Positions 54,401 through 63,955 of a stretch of 64,000 nucleotides of DNA are shown here, in pieces. The notes beneath the pieces were generated by a model. The model was not told the DNA's origin, did no database searches, and worked only from the letters and a program-made list of their open reading frames with translations. Both the position numbers and the translations under genes were made by a program. The stretch is from NCBI GenBank assembly GCA_018136815.1, contig CM030932.1, positions 4,998,407 to 5,062,406 on the forward strand, given 5' to 3'. Numbering within the stretch: position 1 is the first letter of the stretch; each line of letters starts with the position of its first letter. The stretch comes from Isochrysis galbana (taxonomy: Eukaryota; Haptophyta; Isochrysidales; Isochrysidaceae).

Positions 54401-57400
54401 CCGAGGCTACCGCCTACGAGCCGTGGTCGGCTCTTCATCGTTATGAGAGGGGGAGGGAAACGAGTGAAGTTTCTTCCGACCCCGTTGTTTCCCGTCCAGC
54501 TACTCCCGAGTCAGACAACCACGAAGACCAAAAAGAAACCCACGATAACCACGACAACGACACGCCACTCCACGCCTCCGAGTCTACACTCCACGACCCA
54601 TTCTCTCCATGGACCGCCCCGCCTCCGGCACGCGCGAGCTCGCCGCGTCCGACGACGCCGACGACTCTCCGGAAGCGGCGCCAACAATGGCAATCATTCG
54701 GAGTGAACGGGGACCAGAAATGGTCCAACGTCACGCTCGAAACCGCTGACGAAATAAGAGCGCAAGCTCTAGCCGGACGAAACGCCGACGAGGAATCCGA
54801 CCTCGCCGCTGCCGTCCGAGCGCCGATCGAGTTCGTGGAAGCCAAAGGCATCCGCGCCGAAGAGCTAGCCTCATTAGTTCGAAGACCCAAGACAGAAGCC
54901 CAAGCCCGTCTCGAGAAAGATTGGGAAAAGATGTCCGACCACCCGAGGCACCCCACCGACAAGAGAGGCCTGGGCTACACTAGTCCCAAGCTATCACCCT
55001 GTACCGCTACCAACGAGGACGACCCCTCTAGGCCCTCTGCCACGATAGCGGCAGTCGGAGTACCCGAAGAGACGACGACCAGTTTGACGACGAATTCACC
55101 CGAGCAACGACGCTGGCGACCAACCCCGTCCCTGTCCGACACCATTGCACACGTGACCGCGCACCGGCCGGAGAGCGTCGTGGATACCCTACCATCTGCC
55201 TACCCAAGGCATTGTCTATATGTTCGAGATCTAATGGTCTGCCGCTCCGGCGAGGCTGCCGGCAAAGAAGGAGTAATCTTAGCCGACTCCGCCCTCACGG
55301 TCAACAGCACACTCGCTGACACCGGAGCTGGCCCGTCGGTCGTGACCACTTCCCTCTTGTCCAGCCTACCCAACGACGCATGCGTCGAGCGGCTGCCGCA
55401 AGCCGTAGTGACACCGCTCCATGGCCCAGACGGCCTACCTCTTATCACGCGAGGCAAGGCTCGAATCGTTTTCTCCGTCGGTGGATTTCTCTTTCGTCAT
55501 ACGTTCATGGTGATTGAAGGCAACCCGATGCTACTGCTCGGGAACGACTTCTTAGCTACGCACGCCGCTTCGATTCAGCTCGCCTCCGACAGCGCGGACG
55601 GCTCTATCACCCTCGGTGCCCCATCCACGGTGGCTCCTCTTGAGGTTAATGGCAGTCCAAGCCCCGACGCTCCGCCGATCTTTCGCGTCTCGACGTCACC
55701 GATAGCGGTGGTCCCTGTCAGCATGACTTGTGCACAGGTCTGTCCGACCTCCGCGAACCCAATCACGACTGACTTCTTCCGAGGGCCGCAAGCCGCCGAA
55801 AACGACAACCAGCTAGTCTCCGAGCCGCTCTTCAACACGGCCGATGAGTTTGCCGCCAAAGCGCCGGCGTCTTGTGGCTCCGAGTACCTCCTATATACCC
55901 ATGAACCTATCACGATCCCGGCCTATCATCGGGCGACGTTTCACGTCCGAATTCCGCTAGCTCTTCGAGAACACGAAGACTGCGCCATGCTCGTGGACCG
56001 GCTCCCTACACGCGAGACTATTGACAGCTCTCCGCTCGTCATCCCTCAAGTAGAGAGGCCGAAATCCGACCACACCATCGCGGTTACGGTGGCCAATACT
56101 GACCCCAAACCACTACACCTTCCGTCGTTCCATCCTGTAGCTTCGCTACAGGTTCGATTCAAGATTCACGCTGGAACTTATCACCGCGTCGGTGACAATA
56201 ACTCGCCGGATGTGATTGAGTCGCTCAACGAGGACCAACGCAAGCTCCTCGAGGCAGCCAAGATCGACCCCGAGGGCCGTCTCTCGATGCCCCAACGTGA
56301 ACAAGTTCGTCGTCTACTGGCCCGACGTATCGCTGCTTTCGCAATTGACCCGACTAACCCGAATCACACTCACGTGATGGAGGTAGAGCTACCGCTCAAC
56401 CCCGGAGCCGAAGCTCACCGTCACGCACCGTCTAGAGTTGGACGAGAGGGTGAGAAGATCATAGAGGACGAAGTTTGCAAGATGGAGTCCGCGGGCATCA
56501 TTAGGAAATCAAATTCGTCGTGGGCCTCTCGAGTCGTGTTAGTCACTAAGAAGGATGGCTCCGTACGTTTCTGCGTAGATTATCGCGACGTCAACTCCAA
56601 GCTTCGTCTAGAGGACAGCCCTCTTCCCCTCACGGTAGAAGCCATCGACCGATTGTCGTCCGGTCAAGGCAACCTCGATTCTCTATTCCTTTGCACCTTG
56701 GACCTGGCATCTGGTTTCTGGGGTATACCGATCAAAGAATCCGATAAACATATCACCGCGTTCACTACTCATCGCGGCAAGTACGAGTTCAATTACTTGC
56801 CTTTCGGTGTTCAATCCGGTCCCTCGTATATGTGCCGCCTCATGGACGCCGTTCTCGGTGGGCTGGCATGGGAGATTTGTATGCCATACTTGGATGATGT
56901 CGGCGCCTGGTCGACAGGTGTAGGTGACTCGCTGCAGGCCAGGGAAGAGTCGTCATTCCAACAAATGTTACACCGTCTTGATCTTGTCTTGGAACGTCTC
57001 ATCTGGGCGGGCCTCACTTGCAAGATGTCGAAATGCGTTTTCTTTGCCACCTCGGCTGAATATCTCGGCCACGTTGTTTCGCGTGAAGGTCTTCGGATGG
57101 ATCCCAAGAAAGTGGAAGCTGTCTCGAAAATCGACCCAACCCAAATCAACTCGATCGAAGCCGTCCGTTCGTTCCTTGGATTGTGCTCCTACTACCGCCG
57201 TTTCATCCGTCGTTTTGCGATCCGTGCGGCGCCGTTAACCGCTCTCACGCGGAAAGGGTGCGACGTCCCGGTCGAGTCGCAAACAGAAGCCTGTCGACAG
57301 GCTATCGAAGATCTCAAGCAAGCTATCTGTGAAGAACCCGTACTTGCACCTCCTCGAGACGACCGTCCTTTCCTCGTTAAAACCGACGGTGCTAGCAAGC

Positions 57401-57945
57401 TCGGCATCGCCGGCGTCCTCGCCCAAAAAGACGACGAAGGGAGAGAGCGCGTCGTTGCATACTACGGTCGTAGCTTGAGTCCGGCTGAGCGCCATTGGAC
57501 AGTCACTGAAATCGAACTTCTAGCAGCGCTAGAATCGATCCGAAATTGGAGGCCTTATCTTTGGGGTCGCCACTTCACCCTCGTCGTAGACCATTCAGCT
57601 TTGCGCTGGCTTCACACGATGAAAGATCAAGTCACCGGTGGTCCAGCCTCGCGCCTCATGCGATGGGTTCCCACCGTGTTCCCAAGCGAGTCCCCCCGAG
57701 TTCCCGAGTCTATACCCCGAGTCAACGAGTCAATACCAGCCAAGCACGCGCCTGAGCCACCCCCAGTCGCCTGCCACCACCTCCCACAAGCCTCCTTCCA
57801 CACTTCCGCGCCCTCCGTGCGTCGTGCGTCGTGCGTCGATCACCATGCCCGTAGTCACCCCCGAGGAAAGCTCCATGAGCTCCCCGCAAGAACCGCATTC
57901 CGCGCTAGCTGCCGGCGCGCCCTCGCAGGCCATCTCCAAGAGTGA
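51412..57945 (+). CDS. Family B Pol: disordered region, cytosine-methyltransferase-like domain, aspartic protease, RT, RNase H; integrase lost
   Basis: Open from the codon after UAG to 57945 (first internal ATG 51982; domain residues are counted from it). Order: Ser/Pro/Glu-rich disordered segment with ESES runs (1-570); methyltransferase-like domain (about 575-773); linker with DWEKMSDHPRHPTDKRGLGY; retropepsin-like protease with LADTGAGPSVV and LLLGNDFLATH (about 1110-1210); reverse transcriptase with VTKKDGSVRFCVDYRDVN, FNYLPFGVQSGPSYM and the YLDDV active site (nt 56887-56901); RNase H with VKTDGASKLG, TEIELLAALESI and VVDHSALRWLH (to about nt 57640). This is Ty3/gypsy order. At 57669 pol runs into family A LTR sequence, so integrase and any chromodomain are deleted. 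All visible catalytic motifs are intact, so the copy is young but cannot integrate by itself. Confidence 0.9.
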   Translation, partial: VAGGAHVRAVTPLPVQGSGPERHPPKDRITLRPSTSTASNRYPKIPQVPDKPCHLHPPLSPASSPIAPISPNADDSILILDITHESSKPSQPSPPLYQLKPLNRYPPPLLKHPQSKTSRSAKIQPPQAQSNLQSFKSNFACPSHKTSPEYESESKSRSELPSSSYATASPSTSLSPVQSSPVSPVSITTTMEAQFSGSSPLSFESESKPVLSKPRSEPSESESESESEFTTSPSPTTRSTAGLTELQPLTEPPTTTPSAGVFTFGPPRPESESFGISGHFQNSNHNRAPFHEPPRIESKHKLTPKPSTTATVSLSEPPFRVSPQPACHSSRLHAAEPIPSVSVPSPSPIAQDSASRARVIKPVTESEISAAPSQPVLATVPLLSSQASASSSPTVATPGGFTFEPAPSVPISKVSPVIGVQHARNDESESEYKLTSPRSPRSTTGVPTPPHQPRALEELEQPSPSPSQVAESSEFESESTVISAVHPPASPSQVLRRMLRIAEPLRPLPTPAAAAEPPPWPQPSPQPASTTATSLLSPAPTPPTTECNDVSSSDVTMESDHNSSARRGTAASQTELLRPLSQPNRVPEPCPSCLSPVVSRPRRPSPPSDTPLLRVSSSIPSSEPVSTSSISESSSIRPTSLRPPVAASEHCLPLDTTATTIMRVAAINASAIQSFDSSQNNSDVGTRDDTPSPALHALASLRARASGSAVVLPRHLTEAAQELRRPRNGTLASPAAALPKHFDELCAELTKMNQRVQDGLTSGCHAPRVLVVGETSGVVSSMFLLAGADVATCDLYPSEIDYVPHFQGDALHVQNLGWDLVIAHPPCTYLSAVSSQWLSQEPGRRAALESAARVFKSMASATAPFVAVENPRMHAEARRLVGGLTPTQFVQPWEHGTGHQKATGLYLTKGLPPLQPTCVVDGRESAMANLSPSPHRGALRSRTYVGVAGAMAIHWMPVLLRHLSQQRDQTSTKKLSALELLACARCSLLDRPSLSSTEATAYEPWSALHRYERGRETSEVSSDPVVSRPATPESDNHEDQKETHDNHDNDTPLHASESTLHDPFSPWTAPPPARASSPRPTTPTTLRKRRQQWQSFGVNGDQKWSNVTLETADEIRAQALAGRNADEESDLAAAVRAPIEFVEAKGIRAEELASLVRRPKTEAQARLEKDWEKMSDHPRHPTDKRGLGYTSPKLSPCTATNEDDPSRPSATIAAVGVPEETTTSLTTNSPEQRRWRPTPSLSDTIAHVTAHRPESVVDTLPSAYPRHCLYVRDLMVCRSGEAAGKEGVILADSALTVNSTLADTGAGPSVVTTSLLSSLPNDACVERLPQAVVTPLHGPDGLPLITRGKARIVFSVGGFLFRHTFMVIEGNPMLLLGNDFLATHAASIQLASDSADGSITLGAPSTVAPLEVNGSPSPDAPPIFRVSTSPIAVVPVSMTCAQVCPTSANPITTDFFRGPQAAENDNQLVSEPLFNTADEFAAKAPASCGSEYLLYTHEPITIPAYHRATFHVRIPLALREHEDCAMLVDRLPTRETIDSSPLVIPQVERPKSDHTIAVTVANTDPKPLHLPSFHPVASLQVRFKIHAGTYHRVGDNNSPDVIESLNEDQRKLLEAAKIDPEGRLSMPQREQVRRLLARRIAAFAIDPTNPNHTHVMEVELPLNPGAEAHRHAPSRVGREGEKIIEDEVCKMESAGIIRKSNSSWASRVVLVTKKDGSVRFCVDYRDVNSKLRLEDSPLPLTVEAIDRLSSGQGNLDSLFLCTLDLASGFWGIPIKESDKHITAFTTHRGKYEFNYLPFGVQSGPSYMCRLMDAVLGGLAWEICMPYLDDVGAWSTGVGDSLQAREESSFQQMLHRLDLVLERLIWAGLTCKMSKCVFFATSAEYLGHVVSREGLRMDPKKVEAVSKIDPTQINSIEAVRSFLGLCSYYRRFIRRFAIRAAPLTALTRKGCDVPVESQTEACRQAIEDLKQAICEEPVLAPPRDDRPFLVKTDGASKLGIAGVLAQKDDEGRERVVAYYGRSLSPAERHWTVTEIELLAALESIRNWRPYLWGRHFTLVVDHSALRWLHTMKDQVTGGPASRLMRWVPTVFPSESPRVPESIPRVNESIPAKHAPEPPPVACHHLPQASFHTSAPSVRRASCVDHHARSHPRGKLHELPARTAFRASCRRALAGHLQE
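53703..54300 (+). other. Phage-type C5-cytosine-methyltransferase-like domain within Pol
   Basis: About 200 residues. A motif I-like Rossmann strand is VLVVGETSGVVSSMFLLAGA, followed by ATCDLYPSE (acidic SAM-ribose position) and HFQGDALHV. Motif IV is WDLVIAHPPCTYLSAVSSQW with the P-C dipeptide whose Cys is the nucleophile in C5 MTases. Motif VI is PFVAVENPRMH. QPWEHGTGHQKATGLYL and SRTYVGVAGAMAIHW follow. This order (CDL..PSE, HPPCTYL, ENP, QPW..G..E/HQKAT.L, RS.T(Y/F).GIA.AMA.QW) is what I know from phage and bacterial 'DNA cytosine methyltransferase-like' proteins. No separate target-recognition domain is visible. The catalytic Cys and Glu are present, so activity is possible but unproven. 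Confidence 0.8.
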
Positions 57946-57964
57946 GATGAGCCTTGCTCTGACA
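57669..57964 (+). repeat. Family A LTR fragment fused to Pol
   Basis: Corresponds to 1667-1973 of the left LTR with small indels. It starts at a shared TCCCACCGTGTTCCC word and ends at the same LTR terminus (GCTCTGACA). The flank AGCGG differs from the other copies. Confidence 0.9.
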
Positions 57965-58375
57965 AGCGGACGCTATGTTGGAGCCCATCGTTGACGAGAA
58001 GGACGACGACGACATGTTTGACTTTTGGGAGATGGCCAAGGAGCCCGATGGGGCGAAGGAGCCGGAGGAGCCAGTTGAGGAGGAGGCCGTCGTGAACAGT
58101 GGCTCCTCAGCGGTGGCCTGAGTATGAAAGGTAGGGCTGTCGTCGTCGCGGTAGCCTAGTCCTCGACGGTCGAACGGGTGGCGTGGTTGTTTTTGCATCT
58201 TCTCCCACTCTCGGGCGATGTTAATTTGATGCGCTGTTAAGGGGCGTTCCGAAGGGGTAGCACGCTCGGCCGCGTCGAGGTCTCGCACGGCGCCGCTCGG
58301 AGTGATAGTAGACGAGTCAGCCTCTATTACCGAGTTGCTGCCTTCCGTCTCGGCCTCGAGTACCCAACTTCCCAC
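57965..58375 (-). pseudogene. Minus-strand retroelement Pol linker fragment (probably family A)
   Basis: The open frame contains REWEKMQKQPRHPFDRRGLGY, matching DWEKMSDHPRHPTDKRGLGY of the plus-strand pol but clearly diverged, followed by a Ser/Thr-rich linker. It ends at the junction with the plus-strand LTR fragment. It may belong to the same minus-strand element as gag at 60390-61385. On the plus strand the same DNA reads as an acidic peptide (ending at 58121); I favour the minus-strand reading. Confidence 0.65.
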
Positions 58376-58740
58376 CTCTACCGAGCGCGCTGCTGGCGCT
58401 TTCTCGGTCTTCCACTGGGATAGAATGCCTCACCAGGCACCATATCCAAAGGTGCTGCCCTAGCAGGCCCACACCAATGCCGCCGCCGCCGCCCGCGCGC
58501 ATCGCGAAAGACGAAAGAGTCGGCCGTGTGTGGCGCCGACGACTACGCTAACGTCACCTGGCCGAACGGGCCGAGTGCCCAACTTTTGCACGCGACCGGG
58601 CGCGCTGCCGGCGCTTTCTCGGTCTTCCACTGGGATAGAATGCCCCACCGCCCCACCAGGCACCATATCCAAAGGTGCCGCCCTAGCAGCCATGCTAATC
58701 GCCGCCCGCGCCCGCGCGCATCGCGCCATAGTCGGCCGTG
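58376..58740. repeat. Two-copy ~150-bp repeat, ~215-bp period
   Basis: CGCGCTG(C/T)(T/C)GGCGCTTTCTCGG, TCTTCCACTGGGATAGAATG, CACCAGGCACCATATCCAAA and GGTG(C/T)(T/C)GCCCTAGCAG recur at about 58384 and 58600. Confidence 0.85.
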
Positions 58741-60289
58741 CTAATCCACAGCCCACCGCTAAGGATGCTTTTGAAGCCCACCCAAATTTGCCAGAATTCA
58801 CCCCAAATCCCGGCTTGGGAATACGCATTGATGGGGCAAGTGTTGCCACACGACTTGATGAATTTCTAGAGGCACAACTCATTTGCGGACGGCTTCCAAT
58901 CCCTTCGAGATGACATCTTAGACATTCACCGCAATTTTCCGGACGTCAACGGCATCGTGACTTTGATGTTGACGACGACTGCGTCGCGCACAACATTCTT
59001 ATCATAGCCGGGGACGTGGGCGCAGTGCACGCAAGGGACGGGGATGGTTTGTGAAATACTACCCGATGTGAGAGGTGCGAGAGGTGCGCAGAATCTGCGC
59101 GTCTTGATGAGCGCCCCGGAAGGCAGCCCGAAGCAAAAATAAATGGAAAGAGCGCTATCCTCACTCATTTGAGCGCCCATGGGCGCATCCTTCGGCGCCC
59201 ATCATCAACTCACTACCACCTCGTCTTTGCCCACACGCACCGAATCAGGCGAAAGCCATGCCACAGCCATTTGCGCTTCTGCTGCATTTGCTAGATGTAC
59301 GACGAACTAAATGCTATAGATCGCTTCCCGCAAGTCCTGTTGTTTGATCCAGAGGCAACTGCAGTACCTTGGCTCGCCGATGGAAGACCAATGGCTTAAA
59401 GGGATCACTCCAATCAGAAGCATCACTGCCATTTGTAAAAACGGCGATCCGTCTCGTTTTATTCGAACTCCCTGGTGATAGATCGCGGATTCGCAGCGGT
59501 GCAATCGAAATGGCCCAATTGACGCAGCACTCTGCGTTTCGTTGGAGAAGTTGACCAGGCTGCAGAATGTGGCGCATCTGCGTGCGACTCTGCAGTCGTC
59601 GATGCGCAACGCACACCGGTGCCGAGGACGGAAAGAGCCAGAGAGCGGCTATATGCTCGCGCCTATCTTGGAGCAGTAGCTCATCCGGAGAGAGAGAGTA
59701 GACGCCGAGGAGCCGCAGATGTACACTGGCATCGTTTGGTCGCACGAGCGCTGTGCGCACGAGCGCCTCGACGCGCTTCATGCAGGACGAGAAAGTTTGC
59801 AGTGAAGAGGGCTCACGCAGTGCTCCACGCTGCGCTATCTCGCGCTACCTGCAGCTGAGTCTGCGCGATTGATGGATGTACGACCCTTCGCAGCGCAGGC
59901 CTGAGCTTTCCGAGAGAAGGTGTCTTCTCGCGGTTATCTCGGTCGGGAACTCCTACATTTCTCGCTCTCTATCCATCTCTCCTCTCTCCTCTCTCCTCTG
60001 GGGACACTCTCATCTTCACCTTGTCGTGCCCCTGTGAACGAACATATGTAGAACATCTCCTACAGTATCGATAATATGTTTTCGTAAACAGGGCTGTGCA
60101 CCTTCCACATTTCACGAACGCGCGACCAATTTCGTAAACAAATGAAAACCTGAAAACATCTTGTCCACGAGGACGAGTGTGTGTGAACAGACGAAAACAC
60201 AATTCGTTTCAACAAGAAGGTGAGTTTTGTTGTAGAGAGGCGTTGTTTCGGCCAGTCGCCCGTGATGGTGGGACCGCTCTCGCTGCTGC
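58741..60289. other. Unannotated region up to assembly gap
   Basis: Open frames of 127 codons (plus, 58530-58913) and 155 codons (minus, 59781-59314) have no recognisable domain. Nothing else is supportable. Confidence 0.4.
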
Positions 60290-60389
60290 NNNNNNNNNNN
60301 NNNNNNNNNNNNNNNNNNNNNNNNNNNNNNNNNNNNNNNNNNNNNNNNNNNNNNNNNNNNNNNNNNNNNNNNNNNNNNNNNNNNNNNNN
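60290..60389. other. Assembly gap (100 N)
   Basis: Exactly 100 Ns inside the minus-strand family A element. Sequence on the low-coordinate side no longer looks like gag, so the join may not be contiguous. Confidence 0.98.
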
Positions 60390-61385
60390 CTCGGCGGACG
60401 TGACAGGAACGGGCGTATTGAATACGGGATCGGAATTCGAATTCGGCGGAACGGAGAACGGCGCGGCGGGCAAAGGTTGAGAAGGGGACTCAACCGAGGC
60501 CGGAGGGGCGCCAATGGAGTTGTCTCCTTCTTCCACAAGCGGTGGCGAAGTTTCGACTCGAGGAGAAGTCGTAGTGCCCGCTTGGCCTTGTAGAATGCTG
60601 AGTATCGCGTTGAAGGTAGACCCCACCTCCCGCTGAAATTCTTCGTGGCGTTGGGCGGCTTGGAGGGTAGAGGACTCAAGGCGGTCGACAGCGCCGCGGA
60701 GAGCCTCAATCTGGACTTGTTGGTCCATGATTTGGGCGGCGCCGACGGTGGCGGTTGGAGGTGGAACGAAGTTACGCTTGGGGTACGAGTACGTCGACGG
60801 GGGTGGAACAAACTCTTCATTTGGTGGGGGCTCGAAAGGAGGGAGGGACCGGACGGAACCCACATCATCTTCAGCACCAACCACAGAGGGATTGAGAGAG
60901 GAAGGAACACTTGGCAAAGGATCAGCAAAAGAAAGGAGAGGAAAGGCCGCCGGTGGAGCAACGGACGAGGCGAGAGGACCCATTCCAGCTCCAGTTGACG
61001 GGGTGTGAGTAGAGGCCCGAGGAGGCGGCGGAACTTCGACCGTCGGCGCGGAGAGGCGAGAGGAGGGGAGAACTGGCTCGGAAAGACTCTCTTTTGAAGA
61101 AGGGAGGGGTCCCACAAGGCTCTCTTCCCCGGGAGACTTCGACCCGTACGATTCGAGAACCGAAGAAGAAGAGACGGGCTCATGACGCGGGGACAATGAA
61201 GATTTCTCGAGGGGAGAACTCGACATGGCGACCGGAGCCGAAGGCGCGAGCGAAGATTTTGTGCTTGTCAGAGCAAGGCTGATCTCACTCTTGGAGATTG
61301 CCTGCGAGGGCGCGCCGGCAGCTAGCGCGGAACGCGGTTCTTGTGGGGAGCTCATGGAGCTTTCCTCGGGGTTGACTACGGGCAT
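60390..61385 (-). CDS. Family A retroelement Gag, 3' end lost in gap
   Basis: The minus-strand frame is open from inside the LTR. ATG 61385 (MPVVNPEESSMSSPQEPRSA) lies in the LTR, and ATG 61226 (MSSSPLEKSS) is the first in the internal region. Ser/Pro-rich text leads to EFVPPPSTYSYPKRNFVPPP and a coiled coil (QIMDQQVQIEALRGAVDRLE, QRHEEFQREVGSTFNAILSI) that could drive Gag assembly. No zinc knuckle is reached before the gap. Different from family B Gag. Confidence 0.7.
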
Positions 61386-62678
61386 GGTGATCGACGCACG
61401 ACGCACGACGCACGCACGGAGCACGGTGGGCGCGGAAGTGCGGAAGGAGGCTTGTGGGAGGTGGTGGCAGGCGACTGGGGGTGGCTCAGGCGCGTGCTTG
61501 ACTTGTATTGACTCGTTGACTCGGGGTATAGACTCGGGAACTCGGGGGGACTCGTTTGGGAACACGGTGGGACTCGACGAAGTTGCTACAAAAACACTCA
61601 CAAGAAACCCAAACCCCAACGACCTTGGGCTCAGAAAACTAACGTAAACACTCCGGAATCATACGATAAACAAACCCCTCCCGCGCGGCGAAGGCTGAGG
61701 TCGCGATCGATCGCCATGCGCGAAGAAATACGGAACGAGAGCGCATAACTACGCAAACGAAGGGTTCGGACTATCGTTAAAGCGAAACTCGTCCGCTTAA
61801 GCCAACGCGGAGGGTCGAGGAGAGATCCAAACTCGCGCGGGGTAAGAAGGCGATGTGCGGAGAGACCTTCTAGACAAGAGACGAGCAAAGGGCGACGAAA
61901 CAAGACGCGAGACGCGAGGCGCGTGCCATTCGTTCTACCTTTCTTTTACCGAAACCACGGCGAAACTAACGTTAAACGTCGGTGCCCCCTCCGCGAGAAT
62001 CGCGAAGAAGAACGGACGAGATGAAGGCAATCATCGAAGGAATCGCGAGAGGAATCGAAGCGAAGGGGGGGGGAATAACGCGCGCGGGGGGGGAACGAAC
62101 GACGGCCGGAGGAAACGAACCGCGCACGGGGGAGAAGAGAACCTCGCGCGGGGGGGGATTAATAGAACGGCCAGAGGCGACGGACGGCACGCCGAGGGAA
62201 AGAACCTGCCGCGGGGGGGGCGAGGGACCGAGGGCACGGCGGGGCAGCGTGGGAGGGCGCGAGGCCGATCTCGGAGCGAGATCGCGTCCTTTCCCTCGCG
62301 GAGCGCGGAGAGACCCCCCACGAGATATCTTGGGACCGGAGAATGTTTTGGACGAATCTTCTTGCCGTCGGCCGAGGAGAGGCGGACGGAGAGAGAGAGA
62401 GAGAGAGAGTCTCGCAGAGCGACTGCAGAACGAGAAGTCGAAGTCATGCCGGTTTATTACCTTAAACGAGCCAACAATTATAGTAACAGCAAAAACAAAA
62501 TTCGAATCGCAAATTTCGAGACCAAAACCTGCAAACCTGGACTTGAGACCATGAGGAATCCGAATCTGTGTGTCTTGTGCGTCAGTGGCAACACGGGGAA
62601 CTGTTCAATTGTAATTGTGAGCGCGTACCTTACACGAATATTCATGCCTACAACCTTCAGATGGGCAGGAATACAACA
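61266..62678 (-). repeat. 5' LTR of minus-strand family A element (1413 bp)
   Basis: Near-perfect reverse complement of 562-1973. It begins TGTTGTATTC at 62678 and ends TCTGACA at 61266. The outer flank is GAGTC on the plus strand (62679-62683), i.e. GACTC in element orientation. The base after the LTR in element orientation is AGCACAAAATC, without the TGG that opens a usual tRNA primer-binding site. Confidence 0.93.
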
Positions 62679-62758
62679 GAGTCACCATAGCACCATACAC
62701 GCGATTACGCCAAGCGGGGTTCGGGAAGCAGCAGCGGCCCTTCTTCGCTTCTTCTTAG

Positions 62759-63007
62759 CCCCCCGTGTGGCGTGGCTCTTCCTCCCTCTTCGCCTGATTC
62801 CGCGGAGGTGATGCGAGCGCGCAAGATGGCGCGGCTCCGCGTCACATACGAGTCGAGCCATGCCGCCTTGGCTGAAGAAGATACGAGTCGAGCCATGCCG
62901 CCTTGGCTGAAGAAGAAGCGGAGGCGGAGATGCGAGCGCAGGTGCGAAGCCGCAGGCGGAAGACAGAGGCGGCGGTGGCCAGACTGTGGGACGCCAAGCA
63001 GCTGTAG
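62759..63007 (+). pseudogene. Terminal exon of an unidentified gene, interrupted by a 35-bp tandem duplication
   Basis: After an acceptor-like CTTCTTCTTAG (62758) the frame reads PDSAEVMRARKMARLRVTYE, SSHAALAEE. It is then disrupted by a perfect 35-bp tandem duplication (62846-62915). Removing one unit in silico continues AEAEMRAQVRSRRRKTEAAV and ARLWDAKQL, stop at 63007. A basic coiled-coil C-terminus of unknown function. If the duplication is an assembly artefact, the gene is intact. Confidence 0.5.
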
Positions 63008-63845
63008 TCGTAGCCTATCCCCTATGTTTATGAGAGTGAGTGTGAGTGCCATTACTTGTTCCTAGACAATTAACAATCGCATTGACAAATGCAACTTTGG
63101 CAATGACAATGTAGCTGTTTATGGTCTCCGGCTGGGGGTTATGATCTCCGGCTGAGGCTCGTTCGATCGAGCAGAGAGAGAGCTCTCGTCCTTGGTGGTG
63201 GTGGCCGCCTCCCAGAGATGGTGGCGTGCCTAGACAACGCCATCTGTAGGGGCAGTGGCTTCAACACCTCGTGGGCGGACCGACCTACGTCGGGCGACTC
63301 ACCAAGAAAAGCCACCCGGGGAGGAGGGGGGGCGAGGAACCTCTCGTCAGAAAAGAAGAACGGCCCTTACCATCTCGCGCCGTGCGCCGTGAGTGACGAA
63401 TTGGGCAGACCAATTGGGTCTGAGGGCAATTAGGAGGGAGCGAAGCCGGCGGTAGGCGCGGCGGTGGGAACGACTTCGGAGACGCTGACGGGCTGAAGCC
63501 CGTCAGCAGAGGAAGGCAGGCAGGCGGGCTTGAGCGAGGGCGAGGACGGCGGCGAGAGCGACTGCTGGAACGAGCGGACGAGCGGCGAGAGGCGAGGGCG
63601 AGCGAGGGGAGGGCTATGGTGGCGCTTATTGCTGGTCAGTGCAGGTGTGTTGTGTGGTGTTGGGATTGGGATGAATGTCCGTGTATCTCTGTGGGTTTGG
63701 CTCGGGCCGTGGCTCGCGGGTACCTGGGCTGGCATGGCGCATGGCCCTAGCTGGTGGGCGTTGCGTGCCTGCGCGCGCATGTCGTGATCAGTCGGCGCGG
63801 TAGGGTGGGGGTGGGCGGGAAGAGTGCGTGGGAGCGAGGCGCGCT
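63008..63845. other. Intergenic, no gene seen
   Basis: Contains a GATCTCCGGCTG direct pair (63123-63160) and purine-rich runs; open frames have no domains. Confidence 0.45.
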
Positions 63846-63955
63846 CCATGACCCTATCGTTGATAACGATCGGAGGGGAGTTGGAGCCTGAGAGGGGGGG
63901 GCGCGAGGCATCCCCCCATGCTGAACTAAGTGCATAAACTTAGTTGAATAACACT
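63846..63955 (+). repeat. Dispersed repeat D-like copy
   Basis: CTCCATGACCCTATCGTTGATAACGATCGG, then GAGAGGGGGGGGCGCGAGGCATCCCCCCATG, then the palindrome AACTAAGTGCATAAACTTAGTT. Same plan as 33574-33660; the tail matches 15822-15955 and 26400-26560. Confidence 0.75.

Noticed and set aside
57984..58121. Plus-strand acidic peptide with many Asp/Glu residues ending in a stop, looking like a host C-terminus cut by the retroelement
   Set aside because: The minus strand of the same DNA continues in frame from a clear Pol linker motif; the acidic peptide is probably its antisense shadow, though not excluded.
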